A stretch of DNA of 64,000 bases from Eupransor demetentiae (GTDB lineage: Bacteria > Bacillota > Bacilli > Lactobacillales > Lactobacillaceae): the NCBI RefSeq assembly GCF_963930865.1, contig NZ_CAWVOH010000001.1, positions 620,001 through 684,000 of the forward strand. Direction: 5' to 3'. Position numbers and translations under genes: made by a program. Shown piece after piece: positions 16,582 through 25,130 of this stretch. The notes under the pieces are model-generated. The model saw only the letters and a list, made by a program, of their open reading frames with translations, had not been told where the DNA came from and searched no databases. Positions within the stretch are counted from its first letter, which is position 1. Every line of letters starts with the position of its first letter.

Positions 16582-17715
16582 TTATTTTGCGCGCTTTCCC
16601 CAATACTGGAAGTAATCAACTCGCAGGGAACCGTTATAAAGCTTACGTCGCTTTGTCGCCTTTTGACCGTAGCTCTTTTCAAAGTCCAAATCCGAAGTCA
16701 AAATGTACTTCGACCAGCTTGGGTAACGGGAATAAACTTGCCCCATTTCACGGTAGAGTTTACGGGCCGCTTCAATTTCACCCAAACGTTCCCCATAGGG
16801 TGGATTAGCAACCAAAACACCGTTTTCTTCGTCCGTTTTCCAATCCTTGGCCGCTAACTGGTAGAATTCAATATCCTGGCTCAAACCAGCGTGCTTGGCA
16901 TTTTCCTTGGCAATGGCGACCATGTTTTCGTCGATATCATAGCCCTTAATGTTCAAGGTCCGGTCATAATCGGCTTGATCTTCGGCTTCGTCGCGCATCG
17001 TGTCCGACAGGTCCTTATCGAACCAATCCATGTCTTCGATGGCAAAGTGGCGAATCAGGCCGGGGGCAATGTTACGGCCAATCAAAGCCGCTTCAATGGC
17101 AATCGTTCCCGATCCAGTGGTTGGGTCAACGAAAGGTCGGTCCGGATGCCAGTTGGTTAGCATGACCAAGGCCGCCGCAAAGTTTTCCTTCAGAGGAGCG
17201 CCACCCTTGTTGACACGGTAACCACGTTTGAATAGTGATTCACCGGTGGTATCCAAAGTCAAAATCACATGGTCCTTTTCAATCATGACTTCCAGCTGTG
17301 CCTTAAAACCAGTTTCTGGTAAACGAGTGCGCACGTGAAAAGCTTCTTGCAAATTAGCCACAATGGCCTTCTTCGTGATGGACTGAACATCAGGAACAGA
17401 GAAAAGCGCCGACTTATGGGAACGACCCGCCACCGGAAATTCCGAATCGTAGTTCAAATATGACGACCAATCCAAGGCTTTAACCCCTTCGAAAAGGTCT
17501 TCAAAGGTGGTCGCATCAAATTCACCGACGATAATCTTGATTCGGTCGGCCGTGCGGAGCCAAAGATTCGCCTTTAAGATATCGGCCTGCGTGCCGTCGA
17601 AACGAACGCGGTAATTTTCAACCTGAGCATCGTAACCCAAATGGCGCAGTTCTTTGCCGACCAATGCTTCGATTCCAGCGGCTGCCGTCGCCATCAAATG
17701 ATATGTTTTTGCCAT
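16582..17715 (-). CDS. RlmL-like 23S rRNA guanine-N2 methyltransferase (THUMP domain)
   Basis: S-adenosylmethionine-dependent RNA methyltransferase, 377 residues. The N-terminal THUMP RNA-binding domain covers roughly residues 1-160. The Rossmann methyltransferase domain shows FVDPTTGSGTIAIEAALIGRN (SAM site, split around 202) and the catalytic NPPYGERLG of N2-guanine enzymes. It corresponds to the single-domain Firmicutes YpsC/RlmL group, expected to modify 23S G2445. AAAGGAAAA precedes the ATG. Only 24 bases separate its start from that of the divergent 92-residue gene. Confidence 0.92.
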   Translation of the reverse strand: MAKTYHLMATAAAGIEALVGKELRHLGYDAQVENYRVRFDGTQADILKANLWLRTADRIKIIVGEFDATTFEDLFEGVKALDWSSYLNYDSEFPVAGRSHKSALFSVPDVQSITKKAIVANLQEAFHVRTRLPETGFKAQLEVMIEKDHVILTLDTTGESLFKRGYRVNKGGAPLKENFAAALVMLTNWHPDRPFVDPTTGSGTIAIEAALIGRNIAPGLIRHFAIEDMDWFDKDLSDTMRDEAEDQADYDRTLNIKGYDIDENMVAIAKENAKHAGLSQDIEFYQLAAKDWKTDEENGVLVANPPYGERLGEIEAARKLYREMGQVYSRYPSWSKYILTSDLDFEKSYGQKATKRRKLYNGSLRVDYFQYWGKRAK

Positions 17716-17739
17716 GATTTTCCTTTATAATAATCCACA

Positions 17740-18018
17740 ATGAAACTAAGTGATTTTGAAGTCTTAACCCGCTATATGCGGCCCGAAAGCAAGTTGTTTT
17801 TACTCGATGAAAAGAAGCAAAAGCTCCCCCTTGCTGAAATTAAATACCACCCAAACGGGGCCGACCTTCTCTTCCTTCCGGGTAAGAAGGCGCTGACCCT
17901 ATCCCAATTACTGGGGCGTTTAAGCCAAGCTGGTCACCAAACCGAATTTTACCAGGCCGATGGGCGCGATATTTTGGGCTTTCGCCTCGACGAAGACTAC
18001 AACATTTGCCTACGTTAG
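17740..18018 (+). CDS. Small hypothetical protein, possibly leaderless
   Basis: I do not recognise this 92-residue soluble protein. It has a basic N-terminal half (RPESKLFLLDEKKQKLPL) and an acidic end, no signal peptide and no membrane segment, and may be a small alpha-beta fold. The amino-acid make-up looks like a true protein. There is no Shine-Dalgarno site before the ATG. A TATAAT at 17726-17731 would start the transcript at or next to the ATG. It is divergent from rlmL-like with 24 bases between them, and ends one base before dnaD on the other strand. Confidence 0.6.
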   Translation: MKLSDFEVLTRYMRPESKLFLLDEKKQKLPLAEIKYHPNGADLLFLPGKKALTLSQLLGRLSQAGHQTEFYQADGRDILGFRLDEDYNICLR

Positions 18019-18019
18019 G

Positions 18020-18712
18020 CTACATGTCTTCGATTTTTTGGTGTGGTAGCTTGAAGTCGACCTTGCCCTTTTGACCTGACTTTTGGTCCGCCAAAACGTA
18101 AGTGACGCCGCGCCGTTTACGCTTGGCCATTTCAACGGCTTGGGGCGAATTAAGTTGCTCACGCTGCCAATTAGCCAAGATGGTTTCGATGTAGCGTAAA
18201 TTCCGCACGTTGTTCAAAACGGCTTCCTTAAGGGCCAGCAGCATCATATTAGGATCGAAGTGATCCTGATCGAACCAGTGCCCAATCGTTTGCATTTCCA
18301 TGGCGGATAAAGAGCGGCCAAATTCAGCTTCCACCGTTTGCATGACCTGCCGTTTGGACTTGACGCCATCCGACAAGGTTTCCGGGGCTACTTCGGCTCT
18401 TTGTCCACCCAGTAGTTTTTCAAACATGGGACTGAAATCGTAGCTTTCCGTTTGCTTTTGTCGCCCCTCGACAGTCAACAGTTTACGCTTAAGGAGACTC
18501 TTTAAGCGGTCGACAACAGCACTTTCCGTCACCTGCAAAATTCGGGCCAGAACGGCTGGATTGGCATAATCACCACGGGCTTGAATCCGCTCAATTTGTA
18601 GGTAAAGCATTAAATCATCATTGTCCATGCCAATCTTGCGGTAGTTCATTAGCAGTTCGTTACTAACGGCGGTTTGCCCGGCTGCTAAGTAGCGCTTAAA
18701 ATTTGCTTCCAT
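18020..18712 (-). CDS. dnaD: DnaD domain replication initiation protein
   Basis: Primosome protein that helps load the replicative helicase at oriC and at stalled forks with DnaB and DnaI. The 230-residue product has an N-terminal winged-helix part (ARILQVTESAVVDRLKSLLKR) and a C-terminal DnaD domain ending in the YIETILANW signature (about 180-188). A basic tail (AKRKRRG) follows. The ATG at 18710-18712 is preceded by GGAGGAG; the TTG twelve bases upstream lies inside that site and is rejected. It follows asnS, as in B. subtilis where asnS and dnaD are neighbours. Confidence 0.93.
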   Translation of the reverse strand: MEANFKRYLAAGQTAVSNELLMNYRKIGMDNDDLMLYLQIERIQARGDYANPAVLARILQVTESAVVDRLKSLLKRKLLTVEGRQKQTESYDFSPMFEKLLGGQRAEVAPETLSDGVKSKRQVMQTVEAEFGRSLSAMEMQTIGHWFDQDHFDPNMMLLALKEAVLNNVRNLRYIETILANWQREQLNSPQAVEMAKRKRRGVTYVLADQKSGQKGKVDFKLPHQKIEDM

Positions 18713-18738
18713 GGTCTCCTCCAATCATCAACTATTAT

Positions 18739-18769
18739 AAAAGCGTTCAAGCACAACTTGAACGCTTTT
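18739..18769. terminator. Terminator after asnS
   Basis: A 13-bp perfect stem (AAAAGCGTTCAAG with its complement) and a 5-base loop, lying between the asnS stop (18772) and the dnaD start. The strand read by asnS ends in a TTTT run. It suggests that dnaD is transcribed mainly from its own promoter or by read-through. Confidence 0.8.
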
Positions 18770-18771
18770 CA

Positions 18772-20082
18772 TTAAGGACGCAAACGGTGCGTCATACGTG
18801 GGAATGGAATGGCTTCACGAATATGATCTTCGCCAGTTACGAAGGTAACCATTCGTTCCAAACCAAGGCCGAAACCAGAGTGTGGCACGGAACCGTACTT
18901 ACGGAGGTCAAGGTACCAACCGTAATCGTCCATGCTCAAGCCCTGTTCTTCAATTCGTGACTTCAAGTAGTCATAGTCGGTATCACGTTCTGAACCACCG
19001 ATAATTTCACCATAACCTTCTGGTGCCAACAAATCGGCAGAAATAACAATGTCATCCCGCTTTGGATCACGCTTCATGTAGAAGGCCTTAATCGCCTTAG
19101 GGAAGTTGGTGATGAAGACTGGCTTGGAGAAGTGGTTGGCCAAGAAAGTTTCTTCAGGAGAACCAAAGTCAACGCCCCACTTAACATCAAAGTCATTGTC
19201 TTGCAAAAGCTTAATGGCGTCATCGTAAGAAACACGTGGGAATGGCAACTTCGTGTATGAACGAAGCAATTCTTTATCACGCTTCAAAATATCAAGTTCC
19301 TGGTCATTACGTTCCAAAACTTTTTCAATCAAGAAGGCAACATAGCGTTCTTGCAATTCCAAACTTTCATCTTGGTGCATGAAGGCCATTTCGGGCTCAA
19401 TCATCCAAAATTCAGTCAAGTGACGACGAGTCTTAGACTTTTCGGCACGGAAGGCCGGTCCGAAGGTAAAGACCTTACCAAAGGCCATGGCCCCTGCTTC
19501 AGCGTAAAGCTGACCAGTCTGTGAAAGGTAGGCCTGGTGGTCAAAGTAATCCGTTTCAAAGAGGTCGGTCGTTCCTTCCGGAGCCGAACCCGTCAACAAA
19601 GGGGCATCCAACTTGATGAAGCCTTCATTGTTGAAGAATTCATAAGTTGCGGCAATCAAAGTGTTGCGAATTCGCAAAGTTGCGAAAGGCTTCAAGTGAC
19701 GCAAGTAAAGGTGGCGTTCATCAAACAAGAATTCCGTCCCGTGTTCCTTTGGCGTAATGGGATAATCGTGGCTTTCACCAATCACTTGGATGTCTTGAAC
19801 CGCCATTTCATAACCAAATGAAGAACGATCATCGGCATGAATTTCACCAGTGACGTACATGCTGGTTTCTTGCTTTAATTCCTTAGCCGTTTCAAAAACT
19901 TCGGGCGAAACGTTGGCTTTCACCACAACACCCTGGAAAAAAGCGGTCCCGTCGCGCAACTGCAAAAAGGCAATCTTACCGCTGCCACGCTTTTGGCGGA
20001 GCCAAACACCGATTTTAACGGTTTGACCTACATAATTCTTGGCATCGATAATTTTAATCGTGGGAATACTTGCTTCACTCAT
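18772..20082 (-). CDS. asnS: Asparaginyl-tRNA synthetase
   Basis: Class II synthetase charging tRNA-Asn, about 436 residues. The N-terminal OB-fold anticodon domain covers residues 1-105 ([24 protein letters not shown]). The catalytic core has motif 2 ([21 protein letters not shown]) read in two blocks near 210, and motif 3 GFGLGLERM near the end. The ATG at 20080-20082 matches family N-termini. An in-frame GTG at 20092-20094 is also possible: AAGGAGG lies 12 bases before the GTG, and a 6-bp hairpin lies between this site and the ATG. No T-box leader was found. Confidence 0.95.
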   Translation of the reverse strand: MSEASIPTIKIIDAKNYVGQTVKIGVWLRQKRGSGKIAFLQLRDGTAFFQGVVVKANVSPEVFETAKELKQETSMYVTGEIHADDRSSFGYEMAVQDIQVIGESHDYPITPKEHGTEFLFDERHLYLRHLKPFATLRIRNTLIAATYEFFNNEGFIKLDAPLLTGSAPEGTTDLFETDYFDHQAYLSQTGQLYAEAGAMAFGKVFTFGPAFRAEKSKTRRHLTEFWMIEPEMAFMHQDESLELQERYVAFLIEKVLERNDQELDILKRDKELLRSYTKLPFPRVSYDDAIKLLQDNDFDVKWGVDFGSPEETFLANHFSKPVFITNFPKAIKAFYMKRDPKRDDIVISADLLAPEGYGEIIGGSERDTDYDYLKSRIEEQGLSMDDYGWYLDLRKYGSVPHSGFGLGLERMVTFVTGEDHIREAIPFPRMTHRLRP

Positions 20083-20140
20083 ATTTGATAGCACGCTGGG
20101 TGCTAACCTCCTTATTTTAAAAGTACGTTATCTTAGACCA

Positions 20141-20668
20141 TTAAAGGCCGTTAATGACCCGGTAAGGCTTACCGGTCTTGAAATCCAAAGTCAGGTAGTT
20201 CAACTGCCCCTTTTGGTTTTCGTAGGCGATTTCCCAAACTAAGACACCCTTATACATCGAGATGTTGGCCTCGTATAACTTCTTAGGGTGATACTTGGTC
20301 GTAATTAGCTGCTTCAAGGCAGCATTGCTCATCCCCGCTGAACGTGGGAAAGTCTTAACTTTGTTGGAATCTCCTTGTACGATGGCGACCCGCTTTTGTC
20401 CTTTGGCATTGGTGCCGACAACTCCGTAGGTGGTTCCCTGACGGTAATTGACGGTCAGCTGGTCCAAATCAACAAAGCCCGCCTTGGAACGAACCAGGTG
20501 CTCGACCCGGCTTTCCGCAGAGGACATGGGCGTCATTGCCCAGTAGGCATAACCTACCAGAAGTAAGGCAATTACCAGCAGAAAGGCAATAATCAGCATA
20601 AAAATCTTCGACCAACGCACACGGCGTCGGCGACGACTTCGGATTTTAATGTTTTCATTAAACTGCAT
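20141..20668 (-). CDS. TseB-like (YpmB) cell-wall elongation regulator
   Basis: The 175-residue product has a very basic cytoplasmic N-terminus (RSRRRRRVRW), one membrane helix (about residues 23-45), and an extracellular part of two related alpha-beta repeats ending in LNYLTLDFKTGKPYRVI, as in the DUF5590/PepSY-like domain of YpmB. In B. subtilis the YpmB protein (TseB) sits between dinG and aspB-asnS and modulates PBP2A activity. Here it lies between dinG and asnS, which supports the call. It follows dinG by 70 bases. Confidence 0.85.
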   Translation of the reverse strand: MQFNENIKIRSRRRRRVRWSKIFMLIIAFLLVIALLLVGYAYWAMTPMSSAESRVEHLVRSKAGFVDLDQLTVNYRQGTTYGVVGTNAKGQKRVAIVQGDSNKVKTFPRSAGMSNAALKQLITTKYHPKKLYEANISMYKGVLVWEIAYENQKGQLNYLTLDFKTGKPYRVINGL

Positions 20669-20738
20669 GACGTTTTCTCTTCCTGTTTGGCCTTAATCCT
20701 TCTGATATTATAGCAAAAATCAAAAAGAAAGACCGCTT

Positions 20739-23111
20739 TTAGTCCGGGTCAAATTCAAAGAGTTCCTGATAAAAAGCAATCAAATCTTCTTGACCATCCT
20801 TTAGAATTCGTACCTGGCGACGAACGGGTCCCAATTCCTTAGGGCTCATGTTCAAGAGGCAGAGACTGATTGGATGGCTTTGTAGGGCAATCAAAATTTC
20901 TTTTAACTGGCCCTGGTTATCCACGGCCTGACTATCGGGAATCATGACCACCGCCGGCAGTGCCGTGGTTTGCTGCCAGAGGGTTTTCATGTAGCCAGAG
21001 TCAACAATCATAATCATGTTGCTTTGGTCATGATACTGGCGCTTTAACTTCGCTAGCGGCGCCGTAATGTCCTGGGCGACGACGTTGTAGTCATCGCCAT
21101 AGGTCCGCTTAATGCTTTGGTAAGCAGTTTGAATGCCGCTTCGGTCGGGCTGTAAAATCAAAATCTTTTGCTGACCAGCAGCTAGCAAGGCCGTCAAATG
21201 CTCCATAAAATCATAGCGTTCTGGCTGGATAACATTAACCGCGGGTTGGACCAAAGGCACCGCCGACTTTTGCATCGAATACTCTTCGGGCGCCATAGTC
21301 AGGAAGTGGCCAAGCGACTGAGGAAGGTAATCGGCCATAATAACGAGGCGCTGCAGCTTTTCGATAAAGGCTTTTTGATAGATGGCCTTTAAATCCAGGC
21401 TGATTTTGTAGCGCACTTGACCATCGTCACCTTCAATTGGACTAATCGGCCGCAAGTACTCGGGGTTCTTTTGACAGAACTTAATCTTTTCCAAAATCTT
21501 TTCGGCTTCTTGAGGGCCAAAATTGCTGCTGGCACCGGAACTTTGCAAATGCTTTTGCAGGGTCAACAAAGCTTGTAAAAAGGCCTTGGTTTGGCCAACC
21601 AATTCGGCAGGTTTACCGATTAATTTAAGTAAACCGTCCCTGGCACTAAGCAAGTTGCGGTAGTGCTTTTTGATTTGGCCAGTCTGTCGCTTACTGTAGC
21701 GGACCTCTTTGTTGAGCAAATCCCGATAATCTTCAGGAAAATTGTTCAAATCTAATTCGATATTAAAGGCGCTTTCCATTTGCCGGAAGAAATTAATGGG
21801 ACGTTCCAGAACTACAAGGGGCCATTTCTTGAGCTGGCGCTTGTTGAGCAAACTATCGCTCAACTGCCAGTAACCTTGATCGGACATCATAATGACATCG
21901 GCCTGCAAGGCCTTTTGCCAGGCGGCTTGGAAGTAGCGGCTGTTTTGACTACCTCGAATGGTTCGCCAAGCGGCAACTCGGGCGATTCCAACTGGAATTT
22001 CGCGCAAATTACCCGTCTGTGTGTGGTTTAACCAGACCAACAAACGCGCCTGCCAGATGTGGCCGCCATTTTGACGGGCTTCCTTCAAACTGTTTTTAAA
22101 CTTGGCGAAATCCAGATAATTTTCCGGCAAGTCAAGCAAGGCCCAGCTAAGCTGGCCGCCTATGGTTTGATTCAACCAATTTAAAAGGGTCACTTGCTGG
22201 TGCATCAAGCCCCAATCATCCGTCAACAGTAAACTGGGCCAGGCTGCCTTTTGATAGTACAAAGGGAGCAAATAGGCTAAAGTCTTCCCCATTTTAGGCT
22301 GACTAGCAATTTGCAAAATCCCCGGCTTAGGCTTAGAAACGAAATTATAGATTTGATTCATCAAGTGATTTTGCTGGGGACGCTTCTCAAATTCCTGCCC
22401 CAACTGCGTCGCTTTTTGGCTCAACTTCATCGGATAATTATTGTTAAAGGAATGCGTCGACTTAATTTCATCTTGGTCAGGTTTCTTTTCCGGCAAAACC
22501 GTGCTGTGCATGGCCATCTTTAAGAAATCCTGGCTCTGCCTTAGCAGACCCCAGTCAATGCTTTCTAGTTGAGTTTGGACTTTTTTAGGCAGTGCTGCGG
22601 CTCGTTGCCACAACTCAAGCAAAAGTAAGGCAGTGGCTTGGGCATCGGCGTTGGCACGGTGAGCATTGTTTAGAGGAAGCTTCAAATAATTGGTTAAGTC
22701 CGTCAAACGGTAACCGGGTGCTTGTGGTAGAAGGATTTGAGCTAGTTGGACAGTGTCAATGGCAACCAGGTCCAAAGGTGGGAAGCCGAGTCGCTTCATT
22801 TCTTCGTTTAAATAGGGATAGTCAAAATTGACATTGTGTGCGACGAAGATTTGTCCTTCTAATAGGGAACGCAGAACGGACACGAGTTCCTCAAAGTAAG
22901 GGGCATTGCGAACGTCCTTAGGTCGAATGTGGGTCAATTGTTGAATTTGACGGTCAATGTTTTGTCCCGGATTGACGAAAGAATCGAAGTGTTCGACAAT
23001 CTTGCGATTTTTAATAAAGGTCATGCCGATTTGAATGATCCGGCCACCCTTGGCCACGCTGGGGCCTGTGGTTTCAAGGTCGACCACCACAAAAGAATCC
23101 TTGGCTTGCAT
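20739..23111 (-). CDS. dinG: DinG-type 3'-5' exonuclease with degenerate helicase domain
   Basis: N-terminal DEDDh exonuclease is intact: Asp11 and Glu13 (VVVDLETTG), His92 and Asp97 (HNVNFD), His151 and Asp156 (HRANADA). The C-terminal 600 residues align in layout with the DinG/XPD helicase, but key motifs are eroded. Walker A reads SQPKMGKT (275-277 GKT kept), the DEAH box position reads VVLERPINFF, and no QxxGRxIR motif VI is seen. There is no iron-sulfur cysteine cluster. S. aureus DinG is known as a helicase turned nuclease; this one seems to have gone further. The ATG at 23109-23111 is chosen for its GAGGAGG site. 790 residues. Confidence 0.85.
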   Translation of the reverse strand: MQAKDSFVVVDLETTGPSVAKGGRIIQIGMTFIKNRKIVEHFDSFVNPGQNIDRQIQQLTHIRPKDVRNAPYFEELVSVLRSLLEGQIFVAHNVNFDYPYLNEEMKRLGFPPLDLVAIDTVQLAQILLPQAPGYRLTDLTNYLKLPLNNAHRANADAQATALLLLELWQRAAALPKKVQTQLESIDWGLLRQSQDFLKMAMHSTVLPEKKPDQDEIKSTHSFNNNYPMKLSQKATQLGQEFEKRPQQNHLMNQIYNFVSKPKPGILQIASQPKMGKTLAYLLPLYYQKAAWPSLLLTDDWGLMHQQVTLLNWLNQTIGGQLSWALLDLPENYLDFAKFKNSLKEARQNGGHIWQARLLVWLNHTQTGNLREIPVGIARVAAWRTIRGSQNSRYFQAAWQKALQADVIMMSDQGYWQLSDSLLNKRQLKKWPLVVLERPINFFRQMESAFNIELDLNNFPEDYRDLLNKEVRYSKRQTGQIKKHYRNLLSARDGLLKLIGKPAELVGQTKAFLQALLTLQKHLQSSGASSNFGPQEAEKILEKIKFCQKNPEYLRPISPIEGDDGQVRYKISLDLKAIYQKAFIEKLQRLVIMADYLPQSLGHFLTMAPEEYSMQKSAVPLVQPAVNVIQPERYDFMEHLTALLAAGQQKILILQPDRSGIQTAYQSIKRTYGDDYNVVAQDITAPLAKLKRQYHDQSNMIMIVDSGYMKTLWQQTTALPAVVMIPDSQAVDNQGQLKEILIALQSHPISLCLLNMSPKELGPVRRQVRILKDGQEDLIAFYQELFEFDPD

Positions 23112-23194
23112 GCTTTCCTCCTCTCTTTTAATCTTGGTCATATCTTAGCTTTTTAAAATACCATTGTTTTGAAATCTGAACGTATCAAGGTCAT

Positions 23195-23223
23195 TTTACA
23201 CTAAATACCGCGATGCGGTACAA
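23195..23223 (+). promoter_or_regulatory. Mevalonate operon promoter with overlapping inverted repeat
   Basis: TTTACA (23195-23200) is followed after 17 bases by TACAAT (23218-23223), a good sigma-A promoter 25 bases before the mvk start. The inverted repeat TACCGC-GAT-GCGGTA (23206-23220) fills the spacer and overlaps the -10 box. The same stretch holds a minus-strand TAAAAT (23193-23198) that could serve dinG. Confidence 0.65.
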
Positions 23224-23247
23224 TGAGTAAAGTTATTGGAGCGAATT

Positions 23248-24177
23248 ATGTTAAAAGAAGCAAGTGGCGTGGGGCAAGCTCACGCAAAGGCGATTCTGAT
23301 TGGTGATCATGCCGTGGTTTATCAACAGCCAGCAGTCGCCATTCCCCTTTTAAATATGACCATTAAGGCCACCTTACGCCCCACTTACGATGGGCAGAGC
23401 CTGAATATGTCAAGTTTCAATGGGACTTTATCCGAAATTGGAGCCGACCTAGAAGGTATTCGGCAATTAATTCTAAAACTTCTTGAAGACTTTAAGATGA
23501 TGGATCAACCCTTTAACCTGTCGATTGAATCCAACATTCCTCAGGAACGTGGTTTTGGTGCTTCAGCAGCACTGGCAACGGCCATTACCAAGGCTTTTTT
23601 CGACTATCAAAAGGTTGATTTGCCGGTTGAAAAATTAGGTTTCTACACCAGCATTTCCGAAAACATTTCACACGGTTCCCCGTCCGGCATTGATGCGGCA
23701 ACGGTCCGGTCAAACGACCCGGTTTGGTTTGAAAATCACCAAATGGAAACCTTTAAAATGAACCTTTCGGCCACTCTAGTCCTTGCCGACACGGGTGTTC
23801 GCGGGCAAACCGTGCGTGCCATCGGGATTGTCAAAGAACTGCTTGAAACCAATCCCAAAGCAGCTTGGGATTCCATTCACCACCTGGGTCAAATCGCCTT
23901 TGAAGTTCGTTCCGCCCTCTATCATAACGAACCCAAACAACTGGGACGGCTCTTTACCATGGCCCACCACGAACTCCAGTCCCTCAACGTTTCCCACCCA
24001 AAGTTGGATAACTTAGTCAACGCTGCCCTACACAATGGTGCCCTTGGCGCAAAGTTGACGGGTTCAGGGATTGGCGGAGCCATGTTTGCGCTGGCCAAAG
24101 ACAATAACGATGCCATTCAAATCGCTTCTGCCCTTTATAAAGCGGGCGCACAAAACACTTGGATACAACCACTATGA
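23248..24177 (+). CDS. mvk: Mevalonate kinase
   Basis: Phosphorylates mevalonate, entering the isoprenoid pathway for undecaprenyl phosphate and quinones. It is a GHMP kinase of 309 residues. Motif 1 is KAILIGDHAVVYQQPAVAIP (about 13-32). The ATP loop is PQERGFGASAALATA in place of the usual GLGSSAA. HGSPSGIDAATV carries the substrate-binding Asp, and motif 3 is AKLTGSGIGGAMFAL. The ATG at 23248 has GGAG upstream; the earlier TTG at 23236 overlaps that site. It is the first gene of a four-gene operon, and its stop overlaps the mvaD start (ATGA). Confidence 0.94.
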   Translation: MLKEASGVGQAHAKAILIGDHAVVYQQPAVAIPLLNMTIKATLRPTYDGQSLNMSSFNGTLSEIGADLEGIRQLILKLLEDFKMMDQPFNLSIESNIPQERGFGASAALATAITKAFFDYQKVDLPVEKLGFYTSISENISHGSPSGIDAATVRSNDPVWFENHQMETFKMNLSATLVLADTGVRGQTVRAIGIVKELLETNPKAAWDSIHHLGQIAFEVRSALYHNEPKQLGRLFTMAHHELQSLNVSHPKLDNLVNAALHNGALGAKLTGSGIGGAMFALAKDNNDAIQIASALYKAGAQNTWIQPL

Positions 24178-25130
24178 CCAAAGCTACTGCAACAGCACAT
24201 ACCAATATCGCCTTGATTAAGTACTGGGGAAAAAAGAATGTGGAACTCAACTTACCCACAACTTCTTCCCTTTCCCTGACCTTGGACAAGTTTTACACAA
24301 CAACGACGGTCTCCCCGGCCGATTACGGCGAAGATCAGTTCATCTTGAATCAAAATCAGACCGATGGCCAAAGGGTGCATCGCTTTTTGGATTTTTTACG
24401 GTCTGAACTAGGCGATTTTGATCCTGTTAAGGTGGATTCTTTAAACGCAGTTCCCACGAGTGCTGGTTTGGCATCGTCGGCTTCCGCCTTTGCTGCTTTG
24501 ACCGGAGCGGTGGCAAAGTATCTCGATAAGGATTTACCGCTAGAAGAGCTGTCTCGCCTTGCCCGCCGCGGTTCCGGTTCGGCCACCCGCTCCTTTTTCC
24601 CAGGCTTTGCTCTTTGGCAAGCTGGCGACAGCGACGCAACCTCTTACGCCTACGCGCTGGATACGCCTCAAATTCCAATTGCCCTCATCGTGGCAGAAGT
24701 TTCCGGCCTACATAAAAAAGTTTCATCCAGTGATGGCATGCAACGCGCCATGACTTCACCCGATTATCCCAACTGGGTAAAAGAATCGGGTCAACAAATT
24801 GAAGCGATGCAAAAGGCACTACAAGCCAGCGATTTGGAGCAGGTCGGCGCCCTTGCCGAAGCCAATGCGTTAGCCATGCATGCCTTGAATCTATCGGCGC
24901 GCGACCGCCGCTTTACCTACTACACGCAGCAAACCCTAGACATCATTAAATTTGTCCAGGATTTGCGCCACAAGGGCTTTTTGGCTTACGTCACGCTAGA
25001 TGCTGGTCCCAATGTCAAAATCATTACCAGCCAAGACCAAGCCGTTGATATTTCGAGTCAGCTTCAAGAAGCCTTTCCTAGCGTAAAATTGGCAACTGCC
25101 TTGCCAGGACCAGGAATTGCCTATGAATAA
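24174..25130 (+). CDS. mvaD: Diphosphomevalonate decarboxylase
   Basis: ATP-dependent decarboxylation of mevalonate diphosphate to isopentenyl diphosphate. 318 residues, GHMP family. ALIKYWGKKN near the start binds substrate. SAGLASSASAFAALTGA is the ATP loop, and SRLARRGSGSATRSFFPGF contains the conserved Ser and Arg. The catalytic Asp is in YVTLDAGPNVKII. The ATG overlaps the mvk stop by two bases, implying translational coupling. It overlaps the next gene by eight bases. Confidence 0.95.
   Translation: MTKATATAHTNIALIKYWGKKNVELNLPTTSSLSLTLDKFYTTTTVSPADYGEDQFILNQNQTDGQRVHRFLDFLRSELGDFDPVKVDSLNAVPTSAGLASSASAFAALTGAVAKYLDKDLPLEELSRLARRGSGSATRSFFPGFALWQAGDSDATSYAYALDTPQIPIALIVAEVSGLHKKVSSSDGMQRAMTSPDYPNWVKESGQQIEAMQKALQASDLEQVGALAEANALAMHALNLSARDRRFTYYTQQTLDIIKFVQDLRHKGFLAYVTLDAGPNVKIITSQDQAVDISSQLQEAFPSVKLATALPGPGIAYE

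Noticed and set aside
20083..20140. T-box leader for asnS
   Set aside because: The upstream gap is too short and the conserved TGGNACCGCG-like T-box sequence is absent.
24159..24176. TTG start at 24159 for mvaD
   Set aside because: No ribosome binding site; the ATG overlapping the mvk stop matches family N-termini and coupling.
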